NCBI GenBank assembly: GCA_904063045.1
Contig: CAJFCJ010000105.1
Span: 1 to 39,320 of the forward strand
Direction: 5' to 3'
Origin: Dimorphilus gyrociliatus
Lineage: Eukaryota; Annelida; Polychaeta; Dinophilidae
Length of the DNA: 39,320 bases
The position numbers and the translations under genes are program-made. The notes under the pieces are model-generated. The model was not told the DNA's origin and did not search any database. It saw only the letters and a program-made list of their open reading frames with translations. This document shows positions 11,076 through 20,541 of the stretch, one piece after another. Within the stretch, counting starts at the first letter, position 1. Each line of letters opens with the position of its first letter.

Positions 11076-12561
11076 TTAACTAGTGGCGCCATCTCCCAAC
11101 AAATTATTAATGTCTTTAAGTTGATCTTCATTCAGATTGCAATTATCAAAATTTATAGTTTTTAAGGAGTTAGAAGATTTAAAGAGTCTGTTATAAATGT
11201 TTAAAAATCCATTATCTCCCATATCCGGATTAAATTCCATATAAATTCTCTCAATTTTTGAACAACCGTTCAATAATTGTCCAATAAGTACACTTTGATT
11301 CTCATTCAAATTACAAAATCCAAAAGCAATCTCTTTTAAAGTATTTGATGATTGAACTAATCCTTTGCAAATCGTTGATAATCCATTTCCCATTTCTTGA
11401 TTCCAACCCAGATTTATTGATTCTAGTTTGGAACAATTTTTCAATAAATTTCAAATACTTTTACATTGATCACCATTCAAATTGCATGAACAAAAATTGA
11501 TAGATTTTAATGATATTGATGATTGATGAAGATAATTGCTAAGATTTAATAAACTGTAGGCCATTTTGTCATTTTGCTTTAGATTAATTGTTTCTATATT
11601 CGAGGAGTTCTTTATTAAATTCCCTAAATGTTTGCATTGAAGACTGTTCAAGTTACAATCCACCTATTGACTTCTTGTAGGGTTTTTGAAGATTTTAAAA
11701 GTTGTTTCCAAGCATCAATGAGTATGCTTCCTAAATTTTTGTTTTCAGATAAATTGATACTTTGAACGTTGACACAACTCTTTAAATATTGCTTAAAAAT
11801 TTCCTTCTCGTATTCAGAGTTGCATTTCTTAGTAAAATCTATAAATAATGGATCGTCTCTTGGGAGATTGGGTCTATAATTTAAATTTTCAATTACATAA
11901 TCAATTTTGAAATCATCTAATATTATAATTTTTGGCATTTTGTCAAGAAATTCTTTTAAAGTATCAATTAGATTATCTTCCATAATATTCTCATTAAATT
12001 GATCCAAAAGATTTTCTCTGTAGGATCTAACATCATTAAAATCTCGAGAAATATTCTTAAAAATGTTGTTCAACTTTTCAGTGTAAAAACTATGAAGATT
12101 TTGTATTTGTTTTGAAATTTCTTCATTATTTCCTCTTTCTTCCTTAACACAAGATTTAATTAAATCATTTATATTTTCTTGTTTTGTCATTGACCTAATT
12201 TCGCAATAACAATGATCTTCTGTTAAACACTGTGTACATAGATTTTCAACATTATGAGTTTTACAATAAAGACTTGTTTCTTTTTGATGTTTTTCACATA
12301 ATTCATCATTCAGATATATTTTTTGAAATGATTGATAAAGAATATTTTTCTTTAATTATCAATTTCTCTTCTTGACAATTGAAAATTTTCTCTACAAACT
12401 GGACAGGTCATTACTGAATCATTTTTCACTAGTTTAATTAGACAATTAAGGCAAAATGTATGTTGACAAGGTAAGAATCTTGGATCCTTTTCAACCCATG
12501 GTTCTAAACAAATAGCACAAAGAAGATGCTCTTCTTTAATAAAATATCCACTGGCAGCCAT
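11076..12561 (-). pseudogene. TRIM-LRR gene: RING, B-box, coiled coil, RNI-type LRRs; broken
   Basis: ATG at 12561 opens MAASGYFIKEEHLLCAICLE with a full TRIM RING (C-x2-C, FLPCQHTFCLNC, CPVC). A one-base shift at about 12352 leads to a B-box (LCEKHQKETSLYCKTH, then NLCTQCLTEDHC), then a K/E/N-rich helical region, then RNI-type LRRs such as LLKSCVNVQ-like INLSENKN and FCSCNLNGDQCKSI. A second one-base shift lies at about 11660, and a TGA replaces a glycine codon at about 11447. It ends with TAA just after GDGATS. RING plus B-box proteins are usually ubiquitin ligases with NHL, B30.2 or similar C-termini; an LRR C-terminus is unusual. Shifts sit in A/T runs, so sequence error is possible. Confidence 0.8.
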
Positions 12562-13240
12562 ATTGTTTTCAATTTCTTATTTTTTATGCAGTAAAAACGT
12601 GACAATAATTTCCAAGTGTAGATGGCTTCACCAATATCACGTGATGATTAAAATGAAGATGCAATTTGTGTAGAATGTTCTTAAAAATGAGGAGAATCTC
12701 TAATCAAAGAATGAAAACACCATGTGTTGACCTACTTAATATGATTTTGTCTTAATCCTTATCTTGCTGTTATGCTGTTTATTTGTCTAGCCCTTTACAA
12801 TCGAATTTTGTACATTCTAAAATGTATTCTAATAATAAACATCTTTAGTTGACCTTGACCTCTAGTCTAAAGACTATTGGTAGCTTTATCTTGTAAGATT
12901 TCATCACATTTGCTCAGAATAATCCTGATTCTCTATTTATCAACACTTCAACATATAGAACATAGACCATCTGGAAAAGAAAGAGCTTAGTTTATATTAA
13001 AATCAATTTCGAGCTCCCCTGATAAAGAAACCCAATGGACTTTATGATGACAAAGTGAGCAAACACATTGCTTCAGCTTATTAATCTTTTTTTTTTACAT
13101 CCAAAACAATATGGTAGCATTGTGGCAAAAATCTCCTTTCAGCTTCTTTAACCTCGTGGTAAGAATTTAAAAAGTCCAAACTATTCAGTCTTTTAGGAAA
13201 TTTATATGCTCACTTGCATACATGCATTGCAGCATATATA
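12562..13240. other. No gene seen
   Basis: AT-rich sequence between the TRIM-LRR relic and the transposase at 13.7 kb. No matching left terminal array for that transposase was found here. Confidence 0.4.
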
Positions 13241-13242
13241 GA

Positions 13243-13338
13243 TATAATGAAATAATATAGTAGTTAGTAACTATATATTAACTATATATACTAACAACTA
13301 TATTATTTCATATAATGAAATAATATAGTAGTTAGTAA
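13243..13338. repeat. Inverted and direct AT-rich repeat
   Basis: A 28-bp block with core TGAAATAATATAGTAGTTAG occurs at 13243-13270 and 13311-13338, with an inverted copy between them (CTAACAACTATATTATTTCA at 13291-13310). The strand can fold into a long hairpin. Confidence 0.75.
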
Positions 13339-13713
13339 TTATTGGGTGAAAATATGTTAAATTTTCCACCAGTTTCAGTAAGACAGAAAAATTCTACTTC
13401 CTTCTCTTACTCATTAGAGGTAATGTGAAAATTTATTATTTATTATTTTCAAAGCTATATTATTTTATTAATTTTTTAACACTACAAAGGAATTTTATAA
13501 TTAAAGGTTTATATAACATCCTAACCAAAAAATTGGTAATTTTAAGTTCATTTTTATCTTTTATTTTTATTTTTACATTGTAATGCTTGTGGTAATCTTA
13601 TTATCAACTTTTAAATATATATCATCCAATCATTCTGACTTTTCTTATCAATTTCACTCTAACAAATTATTATTTAGTAAGGTTTGAAAAAGAGTATTCA
13701 CAATCTTTCAATA

Positions 13714-14722
13714 ATGGAAAACTCATGCTATATCTGCAATGATCCCTTCATAGGCAGCCAAATTAAAGGCAAATGTTGTCTTTGTTTCAAAACATGCCAT
13801 ATCAAGTGCATTCAGGGTTTGTATTATTTATGCCTTTATAATAACAATAATTCAAATAATCCAGATCCAGTGTCAATTTCACCATTATGTTTGAGTTGTT
13901 TTCAAATTTCAAAAAGAAATTGTGTTGTAATCTTAAAGAGAATAGATGAAGAAAAAGAACAAAGCATAAATGAATCCAGAGAGGAATTGAGATTATCATT
14001 TTCTTTTGATAGTATAGAAAGCATTGCTGATTGTTTAATAGGAGTTCAAAGTTTTGTGAATGAGGAGGATATTATGTTCAGTAATGAAATTGAAATAATA
14101 CACTGACTACAGTCACTGGTGGAGAAATCTCCAAACACATAGATTTTGCCAGTAAGAGCAGTACATTAAAAGCAAAAGAAAAGCTACTACAACATGGATT
14201 TGCTCAGTTCGGAATAAATCTAACAAATGTTCTGCTACCATCATCCAAAGAGAAAAAAATTTTCATTGTGGAAGAAAAAACCATAACCACTCACCATTGA
14301 AAAATGCTGAACAGCAGATTGTCATTAGAAATGATATCAAAGAGAAATCTGCTAATGATATTAAATCATCAGGAAAAAGAATTGCTAAGGAAATTCTTTT
14401 GAAACATTCTCATGGAAAATGTAGTTTGCTCAATTGCAAAGAAGTAGCCAACTACAACAGGAGAAAAAATAGACCAGCTGAACCTGATGGTTTAAATTTT
14501 CAACTTGATTTAACTTGTGTGCCATTTGAATTTATGAAGAAAGATATTTATTCTGGCAATGAAAGAATATTAGTTTGTGCAAGTGATCATCAGTTAAAAC
14601 TCTTGTCTACTGCAAAGATATGGTACATGGATGGTACTTTCAAAATTGCAAAAGATCCATTTATTCAAATGTTTTCAATCCATGGCTTTTTAAAGAAAAA
14701 TGGAATATCTTTCAACTGCTGA
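13714..14722 (+). pseudogene. PHD-FLYWCH-MULE transposase, 3'-truncated
   Basis: ATG 13714 starts MENSCYICNDPF. C5, C8, C21, C24, H29 and C32 have exactly the spacing of the complete protein at 29380. A 48-bp intron (13817-13864, GTTTGT..CCAG) brings in the last C-x2-C pair (LCLSC), completing a PHD-like C4HC3 finger. A TGA at 14104 and a shift separate it from the FLYWCH domain (TWICSVRNKSNKCSAT, NHNHS), open again from about 14193. The linker DIKSSGKRIAKEILLKH and the first catalytic block WYMDGTFKIAKDPF follow. The frame stops at 14722, before the second D and the E, so no active enzyme. A serine-protease fragment and then a terminal array follow. Confidence 0.8.
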
Positions 14723-14805
14723 TCATTGTGTTAAAATGTTTAATTTTTCATCTTATTCTTATATTTTTAATCTATTCAATTCTATGGATTATAATTATCA
14801 GATAC

Positions 14806-15120
14806 AATCAAAGGTACAGTGACAACATTGTAATTTCAAATAGAAATGATAAGAGTTCCAAATCTCATTCTGTAGAACAATAAATTTTGCATCCTTCAAT
14901 CAACAAAGCAACTGTTGAGAGTGATATTGCCATTCTTAAATTATAATCTCCTTTAGAATTTAATGAAAAAATCCAACCAATATGCTTGCCCAAATTGTTT
15001 GATGTTGAAAATAGTTTTGATTCTCAATACACAATTTTTAGCTTTGGATTAAGATCATTTTCTTCTGGTATTATCTCTTTGTTTAATGAAATTTTAATTC
15101 ACACTTCCAACAGTTTTTAA
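14806..15120 (+). pseudogene. Trypsin-like (S1) serine protease fragment
   Basis: The frame reads YSDNIVISNRND, HSVEQ, TAA, ILHPSINKATVESDIAILKL, TAA, SPLEFNEKIQPICLPKL. This is the classic S1 segment around the catalytic aspartate (DIAILKL) and the following PICLP motif. Two in-frame TAA codons (14881, 14944) show decay. The His and Ser regions are absent. It lies between the truncated transposase and its terminal array, as though carried inside the element. Confidence 0.8.
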
Positions 15121-15254
15121 AGTTCATGTTGTGATTTCTATAAAAAGCTTCTATGAAAAGTGAAGAAAAGAAATATACCTTCTACTTTTTGTCAAAACAG
15201 GAAACGGAAATTGTAAAACAATGTATAAAATATACTTTTGAAATAAGGAAAACT

Positions 15255-15457
15255 CATATTAATTAGTCTGAAAATATTTTAAATCTTATAATAATTCTTT
15301 TACATATCTGAAATCACTATATTATATTACTTATTATATTTTTTATTAATTTTATATTTCTTTGTTTTTTCTTATTTATTGTATATAATTAGCAATTAAC
15401 TCAAAATGCAACAAAGTAGGCTGAAATGTCCAAAGTGGGCCAAACTGTCACTGCACC
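15255..15457 (-). repeat. Right terminal repeat of a MULE family (GGGCCAAAATGTCC type)
   Basis: Inverted copy of the terminal region at 31815-32225: shared stretches include TAATAATTCTTTTACATATC, TTATTTATTGTATATAATTA and AATTAACTCAAAATG. One and a half array units follow (AAATGTCCAAAGTGGGCCAA), and the tip is CACTGCACC. The outer end points right, into the LRR relic. The other copy carries a roughly 120-bp extra segment. Confidence 0.8.
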
Positions 15458-16955
15458 ATTTGAAAAAAGCTTCTTCAGAGTGTTTGATGACATTTGAAGT
15501 CCTTCACAAGTATTTAATAATCCATTTCTCATTGTTTTATTACATCCTAGCCAAATGTTTGCAGTATGGAACAATGTTTCTGCAAATCTCTAATCTGTTT
15601 ATGTTGTTCTTGATTTAAATCACACTGATTTAAATAAAGAGTCTTCAGAGTGTTTGATGACATTTGAAGTCCTTCACAAATTTTTAAAAACCCCTTTCCC
15701 ATATTACTATTCCCTGAAAGATTGATTGTTTCCAGTGTGGAACAATGTTTCAGCAAATTTCCAATCTCTTTAGCTTGTTCTTCATTTAAATCACAGTCAT
15801 TTAAATAAAGACTTTTAAGAGTGTTTGATGACATTTGAAGTACTTCACAAATATTTGAAAATTGATTTTCCATATTACTATTCTCTTCTAGAATGATTGT
15901 TTCAAGTATGGAACAATGTTTCAGCAAATTTGCAAACCCTACACTTTGTTCTTCATTTAAATCACATCGACCAAAACCAAGACTCGTCAGAGTCTTTGAT
16001 GACATTTGAAGTCCTTTACAAATATTAAATAAACCAATTCCCATTTTACTACTCCCTGATAAATTGATTGTTTCAAGTATGGAACAATGTTTCAGCAGAT
16101 TTGCAAACCCTACACCTTGTTCTTCATTTAAATCACATCGACCAAAACCAAGATTCATCAGAGTGTTTGATGACATTTGAAGTCCTTCACAAATATTAAA
16201 AAATCCAATTTCCATTTTACGACTTCCTGCTAAATTGATTGTTTTGAGTATGGAACAATGTTTAAGCAAATTTCCAAGCACTACACTTTTTCCTCTATTT
16301 AAATTACACCCATCTAAATGAAGACTTTTCAGAGTGGTTGATGACATTTGAAGTCCTTCACAAATATCTAAAAATCCAATTCCCATATTACTATTCCCTG
16401 ATAGATTGATTGTTTCCAGTGTGAAACAATGTTTTAGCAAATTTCCAATCTCTATACCTTGTTCTTCATTTAAATCACAGCCATGTAAATTAAGAGTCTT
16501 CAGAGTCTTTGATGACATTTGAAGTCCTTCACAAATATTTAAAAATCCATTTTTCATATTTCTACTCCATGCTAAATTGATTGCTTCCAGTATGGAAGAA
16601 TGTTTCAGCAAATTTCCAATCTCTTTACCTTGTTCTTCATTTAAATCACAGCCATGTAAATTAAGATTCTTCAAGGTGTTTGATGACATTTGAAGTCCAT
16701 TACAAAGTTTCAAAAATTGGTGTTCCTTTTTTATCTTCAATGATTGATGTTGACATTGCTTTGTATTGTTTTGTCAAGCTTCTGTTTGCATTGTGGACAG
16801 GAGAATTCAATATTGTCCTTTGGTAATTGTTGAATACTTTGAGAAAAATATGTATGTTGACAAGGCAGCATTTTTTGATCATTTCTCACCAACAATTCCA
16901 AGCATTTTGAACATTTAGTTTGTGTTTCATATGTTGTAGATCACTTGGCAGCCAT
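15458..16955 (-). pseudogene. TRIM-LRR relic with seven 171-bp LRR units
   Basis: The minus strand starts at ATG 16955 (MAAK then TGA) with a decayed TRIM-type RING: KCSKCLELLVRN, MLPCQHTY, FSCPQCKQK, in which the middle C-x2-C pair is lost. After a shift the long frame 16740-15547 holds seven tandem units of 57 residues, each with two RNI-type LRRs (consensus ICEGLQMSSNTLKSL, CDLNEEQ, IGNLLKHCSILETINLSG). A one-base shift at about 15560 precedes an eighth partial unit cut by the transposon terminus at 15457. The units are very alike, indicating recent tandem growth or gene conversion. LRRs of this kind bind proteins; the ligand is unknown. Confidence 0.82.
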
Positions 16956-17490
16956 TTTGAAAACAGGACTTTTTTACTTTTGTTTTCTACAATTGTAGCT
17001 CTATCTTGTGTTTTTCTTCTGTGAAATTTCCTTACTTTTTTCAAACATATGAATAATAATTTATGATGTATTTTATTGTTATAGTTAGGAGTTATGAAAT
17101 TTTTTATATTTTTAGTTACTAGAGAAAATTTGTAAAAGGTATAACTAAAACATGGACAGCACTGTTTTATATAAAGAATATTTAATATTAATTAATCATT
17201 CATCTTGTTAACAAAATTAATTGCATAATATAACTCACACTCTCTAACCAGGAACAGTAAAATACAAAGAAACAATTTAAAACAAGCAACTCTTCAAAAC
17301 ACTATCAGGATATCTTTTCAGATTGAAATTGACACTATATCTTGATTTATTAGATTTGTTCATAATTGTATATAAAAATCAAAAATAGGCTGCTTTTTGA
17401 TATCTGCCATTCTATATGCAGATATCTATTTGAATTGCATCACAAGTAGTATATTCCACAGTATTTGATACAAAAAGAAAAATAATGATG
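16956..17490. other. No gene seen
   Basis: AT-rich sequence upstream of the TRIM-LRR relic. No convincing promoter or exon is visible. Confidence 0.4.
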
Positions 17491-17499
17491 GGAAAGACC

Positions 17500-17540
17500 A
17501 GAAATTCTTTCAATTACAATGCAATAAAGTACAAATGGAA
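17500..17540 (-). mobile_element. Tip of an LTR copy
   Basis: AGAAATTCTTTCAATTACAA and GCAATAAAGTACA match the terminal 40 bp of LTR copies A-F in inverted orientation. Confidence 0.55.
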
Positions 17541-17855
17541 AGGAATTCAGTGTTGATATTCCAATGTATTTTACACCTAATAGCGATCCATGGTCTTCTG
17601 CATCAGGGGATCCACATTTTCAACAAAAATTGTGGATTATCCCAATCAGATGACTAGATGATATAATATGTATTACACTTTACTATGATAGAAGTTATAT
17701 AATATGCAATATACTTATGAACTAAGTAATGTCCACCCTTTAAATAACAGCTATTAGGTAAATCTATTTAGAAGGGAGCTTTACTTTACATAAATCCCTA
17801 CTGTTTTGTACCAATCATCCTATTGTACAACTTTGGTTATATTTTACATGCTTGA

Positions 17856-18487
17856 ACTCTATATGTTGTGAAAGCAAATCTTTTAGATTATTTAACTGGT
17901 CCTGCAAAGGATTTGGTGTTGGCTCTGGATGGAGAGCCTACTGTGGAGGAAATATGGAAAGCCCTCCATGACGAATTTGATCTGGATCCTTTGGAGTATC
18001 AAGAGAAATTGCTTAACTTAAAGCAAATGAATGGCGAAAGTGTGGTTCAGTTTGTTAATAGAGCAAAGAAATTGATAAAGAGGTTTTCTCCACCTAGACC
18101 AATGGAACCACAATTGCTTGCAACTATGAAAGAAATAAAACTGATGGAAGTTTTACAAAGAGGATTACAACAGGATATTCTACATTTAGTGTACACCTTA
18201 CATCCTAAATGTCAAACATTGGCAGAACTATATGAGGCTGCTAAGCAAGCAGAAACTTCATTAAAACTAACTCAAAGAAAACCGATCACAATGGTGTCAA
18301 AATTGGAAACTCAACAAAGAAAAGAGACCAAAAAGACCCAGGTAATCAGAAAAGATGCTTCTACAGAAACCCCAAATTTTTGGAATAGAAAGCATGTACC
18401 TGAGAACAAAAATGCCACTAAAGAAAGGTTTTCAAGCCAAAAATTCCAAAAGTATGCACCAACTCCAACAAACAGGTATTATAAGAA
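17856..18487 (+). pseudogene. LTR-retrotransposon gag fragment
   Basis: The open frame carries LLDYLTGPAKDLVLALDG, EEIWKALHDEFDLDP, GESVVQFVNRAKKLIKRF and LQRGLQQDILHLVYTL, the helical capsid-like pattern of Gypsy-type retrotransposon Gag. A basic tail follows. There is no convincing ATG at the 5' end, no CCHC zinc knuckle, and no pol. The frame runs directly into a transposon terminal array at 18488, so the insertion cut it. Base composition is less AT-rich than its neighbours. It is not linked by position to the solo LTRs. Confidence 0.75.
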
Positions 18488-18530
18488 GGGTACAGGAGAA
18501 AACGTCCACTGGAGAAAACGTCCACTATGA
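18488..18530 (+). repeat. Transposon terminal array, GGAGAAAACGTCCACT type, two units
   Basis: Tip GGGTACAGGAGAAAACGTCC followed by a second GGAGAAAACGTCCACT. It lies 3' of the minus-strand transposase at 18708-20222, so it is that element's left end, set into the gag fragment. Confidence 0.78.
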
Positions 18531-18707
18531 AACTTCAAAGTAAGATATAAGATATTTGATAGACGGAGTTTTTAGAGCAATTTGACAGGAAAAAATGAAT
18601 AATAAGAATTACAAATATTTAAATATTAATATATTGATTAAGTAAAAACAAGCATTATAACAAGAATGATTGACAACAGTGTAACAACATTAAAGAATAA
18701 AGGTATT

Positions 18708-20222
18708 TTAAACTGGTGAATAAATGTCAGAAGCTTTATTGAGTAAGTCCAGGGAGGTAATTGAGGCAATTTCAAATTGTTCCCATAAGCTGAATATTTT
18801 GCTCTGAATATTCTGATATGCTTTTCTTTGCTGTCTACAAATTTTCTTTTCACTCAGTAATTTTTTATATAGCTTTATCAGATCAGCTTCTCTTTTCAGT
18901 TCATCTAAAAGCAAATAGAATGCAGTGTTAGAGCAAAGATTCTTGTTAAGCCTGTGATGCCATCCTTCAAGATCATTATTTGTCCTTATAGCCTCACCAT
19001 AAACAGACCATACCTCTGGTTTATAAAATCCATTTATCCATTGTGTCTCAATGTACTCCAATAGAGACTTCCTTTCAATAGGACTTATTTCTTTAATAGT
19101 CTTAAATGTTGGTTCTATTAGATCAGAGGGCAGGAATGGTAATGCCATTAATTTCTTCATGATTCTATATTCAGCTTTTTTCTCCTTGACATCTTACATA
19201 ATCCTAATTCCTGGAAATAAATATGTCAGTTCTATCTAGACCTCGAATACTAAATTAAAGTATTACTTGAATCTTTCTGTATATTGCCTGTGTCCAGTGA
19301 AAAACACACCCTTTAATGTTTGCTTCAGGATAAGTGAATGATAGTGCTTTCCAAATAGCTTTTTCAAAGTCTACAACAACTTTTTTGGGGCTATGCCCCT
19401 TTGTTAAATCTTGTATTGTTAATTTAACAAATTACATTATTCAATTTAAAATGCAAAAAGGGTCTTTCACACATTTAAATGTGCCATCCATAAACCATAT
19501 TTTGCCTTTAGATAATAATTCAATTTGCTTTGTAGTTGAAAATATTAGTATTCTATCATTCTCTGTTTGTATATCCATTTGTAAAAAATCATCAGGAATA
19601 AAAGTTTTAGCCAAGTTGAAGTGAATACTTTGAGGTTCAGCTGGTCTAAACTTCTTTCTTGTCCAGTTTGCCAGTCTTGTACAATTATCTAGAGATGGAA
19701 TAACTTCACTAGAACTACAATGTTTCACCAGAACATCTTCAGCTAAACATTTTCCTGAACTACTGATATCTTTATTACAAGCATTTGTTTAGTTCATTCC
19801 TAATCATTATATTTATTTCCAAATCAGGTACTCTTTCATGAGAATGGGATAACTTTCCAGGATAAACACTGTTCCCATGCTGACTAACTGTTGCTGAACA
19901 TTTATTTCTTTTGTTCCTAACACTGCATATCCAGAATGTTGTCTTGTTTCTTTTTTCTTTAATATTGTAGCAGAAATTGTTGAAAAGTAGCAAATCTTTT
20001 CCTTTCTGGCTCATTCCCTTTAAGATTTTAAATGAATAACTTTCTTTCTCACAATCTGATTTTGGAGAAACTATAAATGAAACTTCCATCATATTATTTT
20101 GCTAAGCTGGAAGATCTTCAACTAAAACATTGTGTGATTCCATAATACTGCCATTTGTATCATTTCCACTTGAATTTCCACAATGATTTTCACAAACAAT
20201 AGTTTGCTCATTTCTATTATTT
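18708..20222 (-). pseudogene. FLYWCH-MULE transposase, decayed
   Basis: Reading from 20222 down: an acidic/polar leader, a TAG at about 20102, a FLYWCH domain (GMSQKGKDLLLFNN, FWICSVRNKRNKCSAT, KLSHSHER), a shift near 19780, the first catalytic block WFMDGTFKCVKDPF (about 19500-19460), then a deletion of about 100 bp. The second block VVVDFEKAIWKAL and GCVFHWTQAIYRKIQ ends at a donor at 19267. A shift near 19185 precedes the last exon (MKKLMALPFLPSDL, IRTNNDLEGWHHRLN, ending ASDIYSPV, TAA). All three acidic residues are present but the gene cannot be read through. The 5' end, including the PHD exon, is missing where the next element's array begins. Confidence 0.82.
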
Positions 20223-20355
20223 GGGTGCAGGAGAAAACGTCCACAACTGAGGAGAAAACATCCGCAAGAGAAAACATCCACAGGAGAAAATGTCCACAAG
20301 AAAAAAACGTCCACAGGAGAAAACATCCACAACTGAGGAGAAAATGTCCATAGTG
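20223..20355 (+). repeat. Transposon terminal array, about seven GGAGAAAACGTCCAC units
   Basis: Tip GGGTGCAGGAGAAAACGTCC, then about six more units with substitutions (ACATCC, ATGTCC), spaced by AACTGA or nothing. It is the left end of the unit that holds the LRR-transposase chimera on the minus strand and abuts the 5' truncated end of the preceding transposase. Confidence 0.82.
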
Positions 20356-20541
20356 AAAGAGAATTTTTCTTTTTAAAACCTTTGGAGATTAAGATGGAAA
20401 GGAAAATTGAGAGAATAAATATATAATTTGTATTTATGATATTTTGATATGTTGAAAACAAAAACTAATAACTACAAAACAAACTGCAAAAAAATTATAA
20501 AAGACTAAGTTTATAACATGGTAACAAGCTAAATGAATGAG

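Noticed and set aside
2885-14946. In-frame TAA codons inside several conserved frames (2885, 3289, 10417, 14881, 14944) hinting at a recoded TAA.
   Set aside because: The best preserved transposases end in TAA at the expected C-terminus, and neighbouring relics also carry TGA, TAG and frame shifts, so ordinary decay explains them.
16700-16882. Minus-strand open frame of 60 codons upstream of the LRR units.
   Set aside because: Another frame of the same stretch carries the decayed RING; this one is a shadow.
19381-19440. Possible intron between the first and second DDE blocks of the 18.7-20.2 kb transposase.
   Set aside because: About 35 residues expected before the intron are missing, so it is a deletion rather than a normal splice site.
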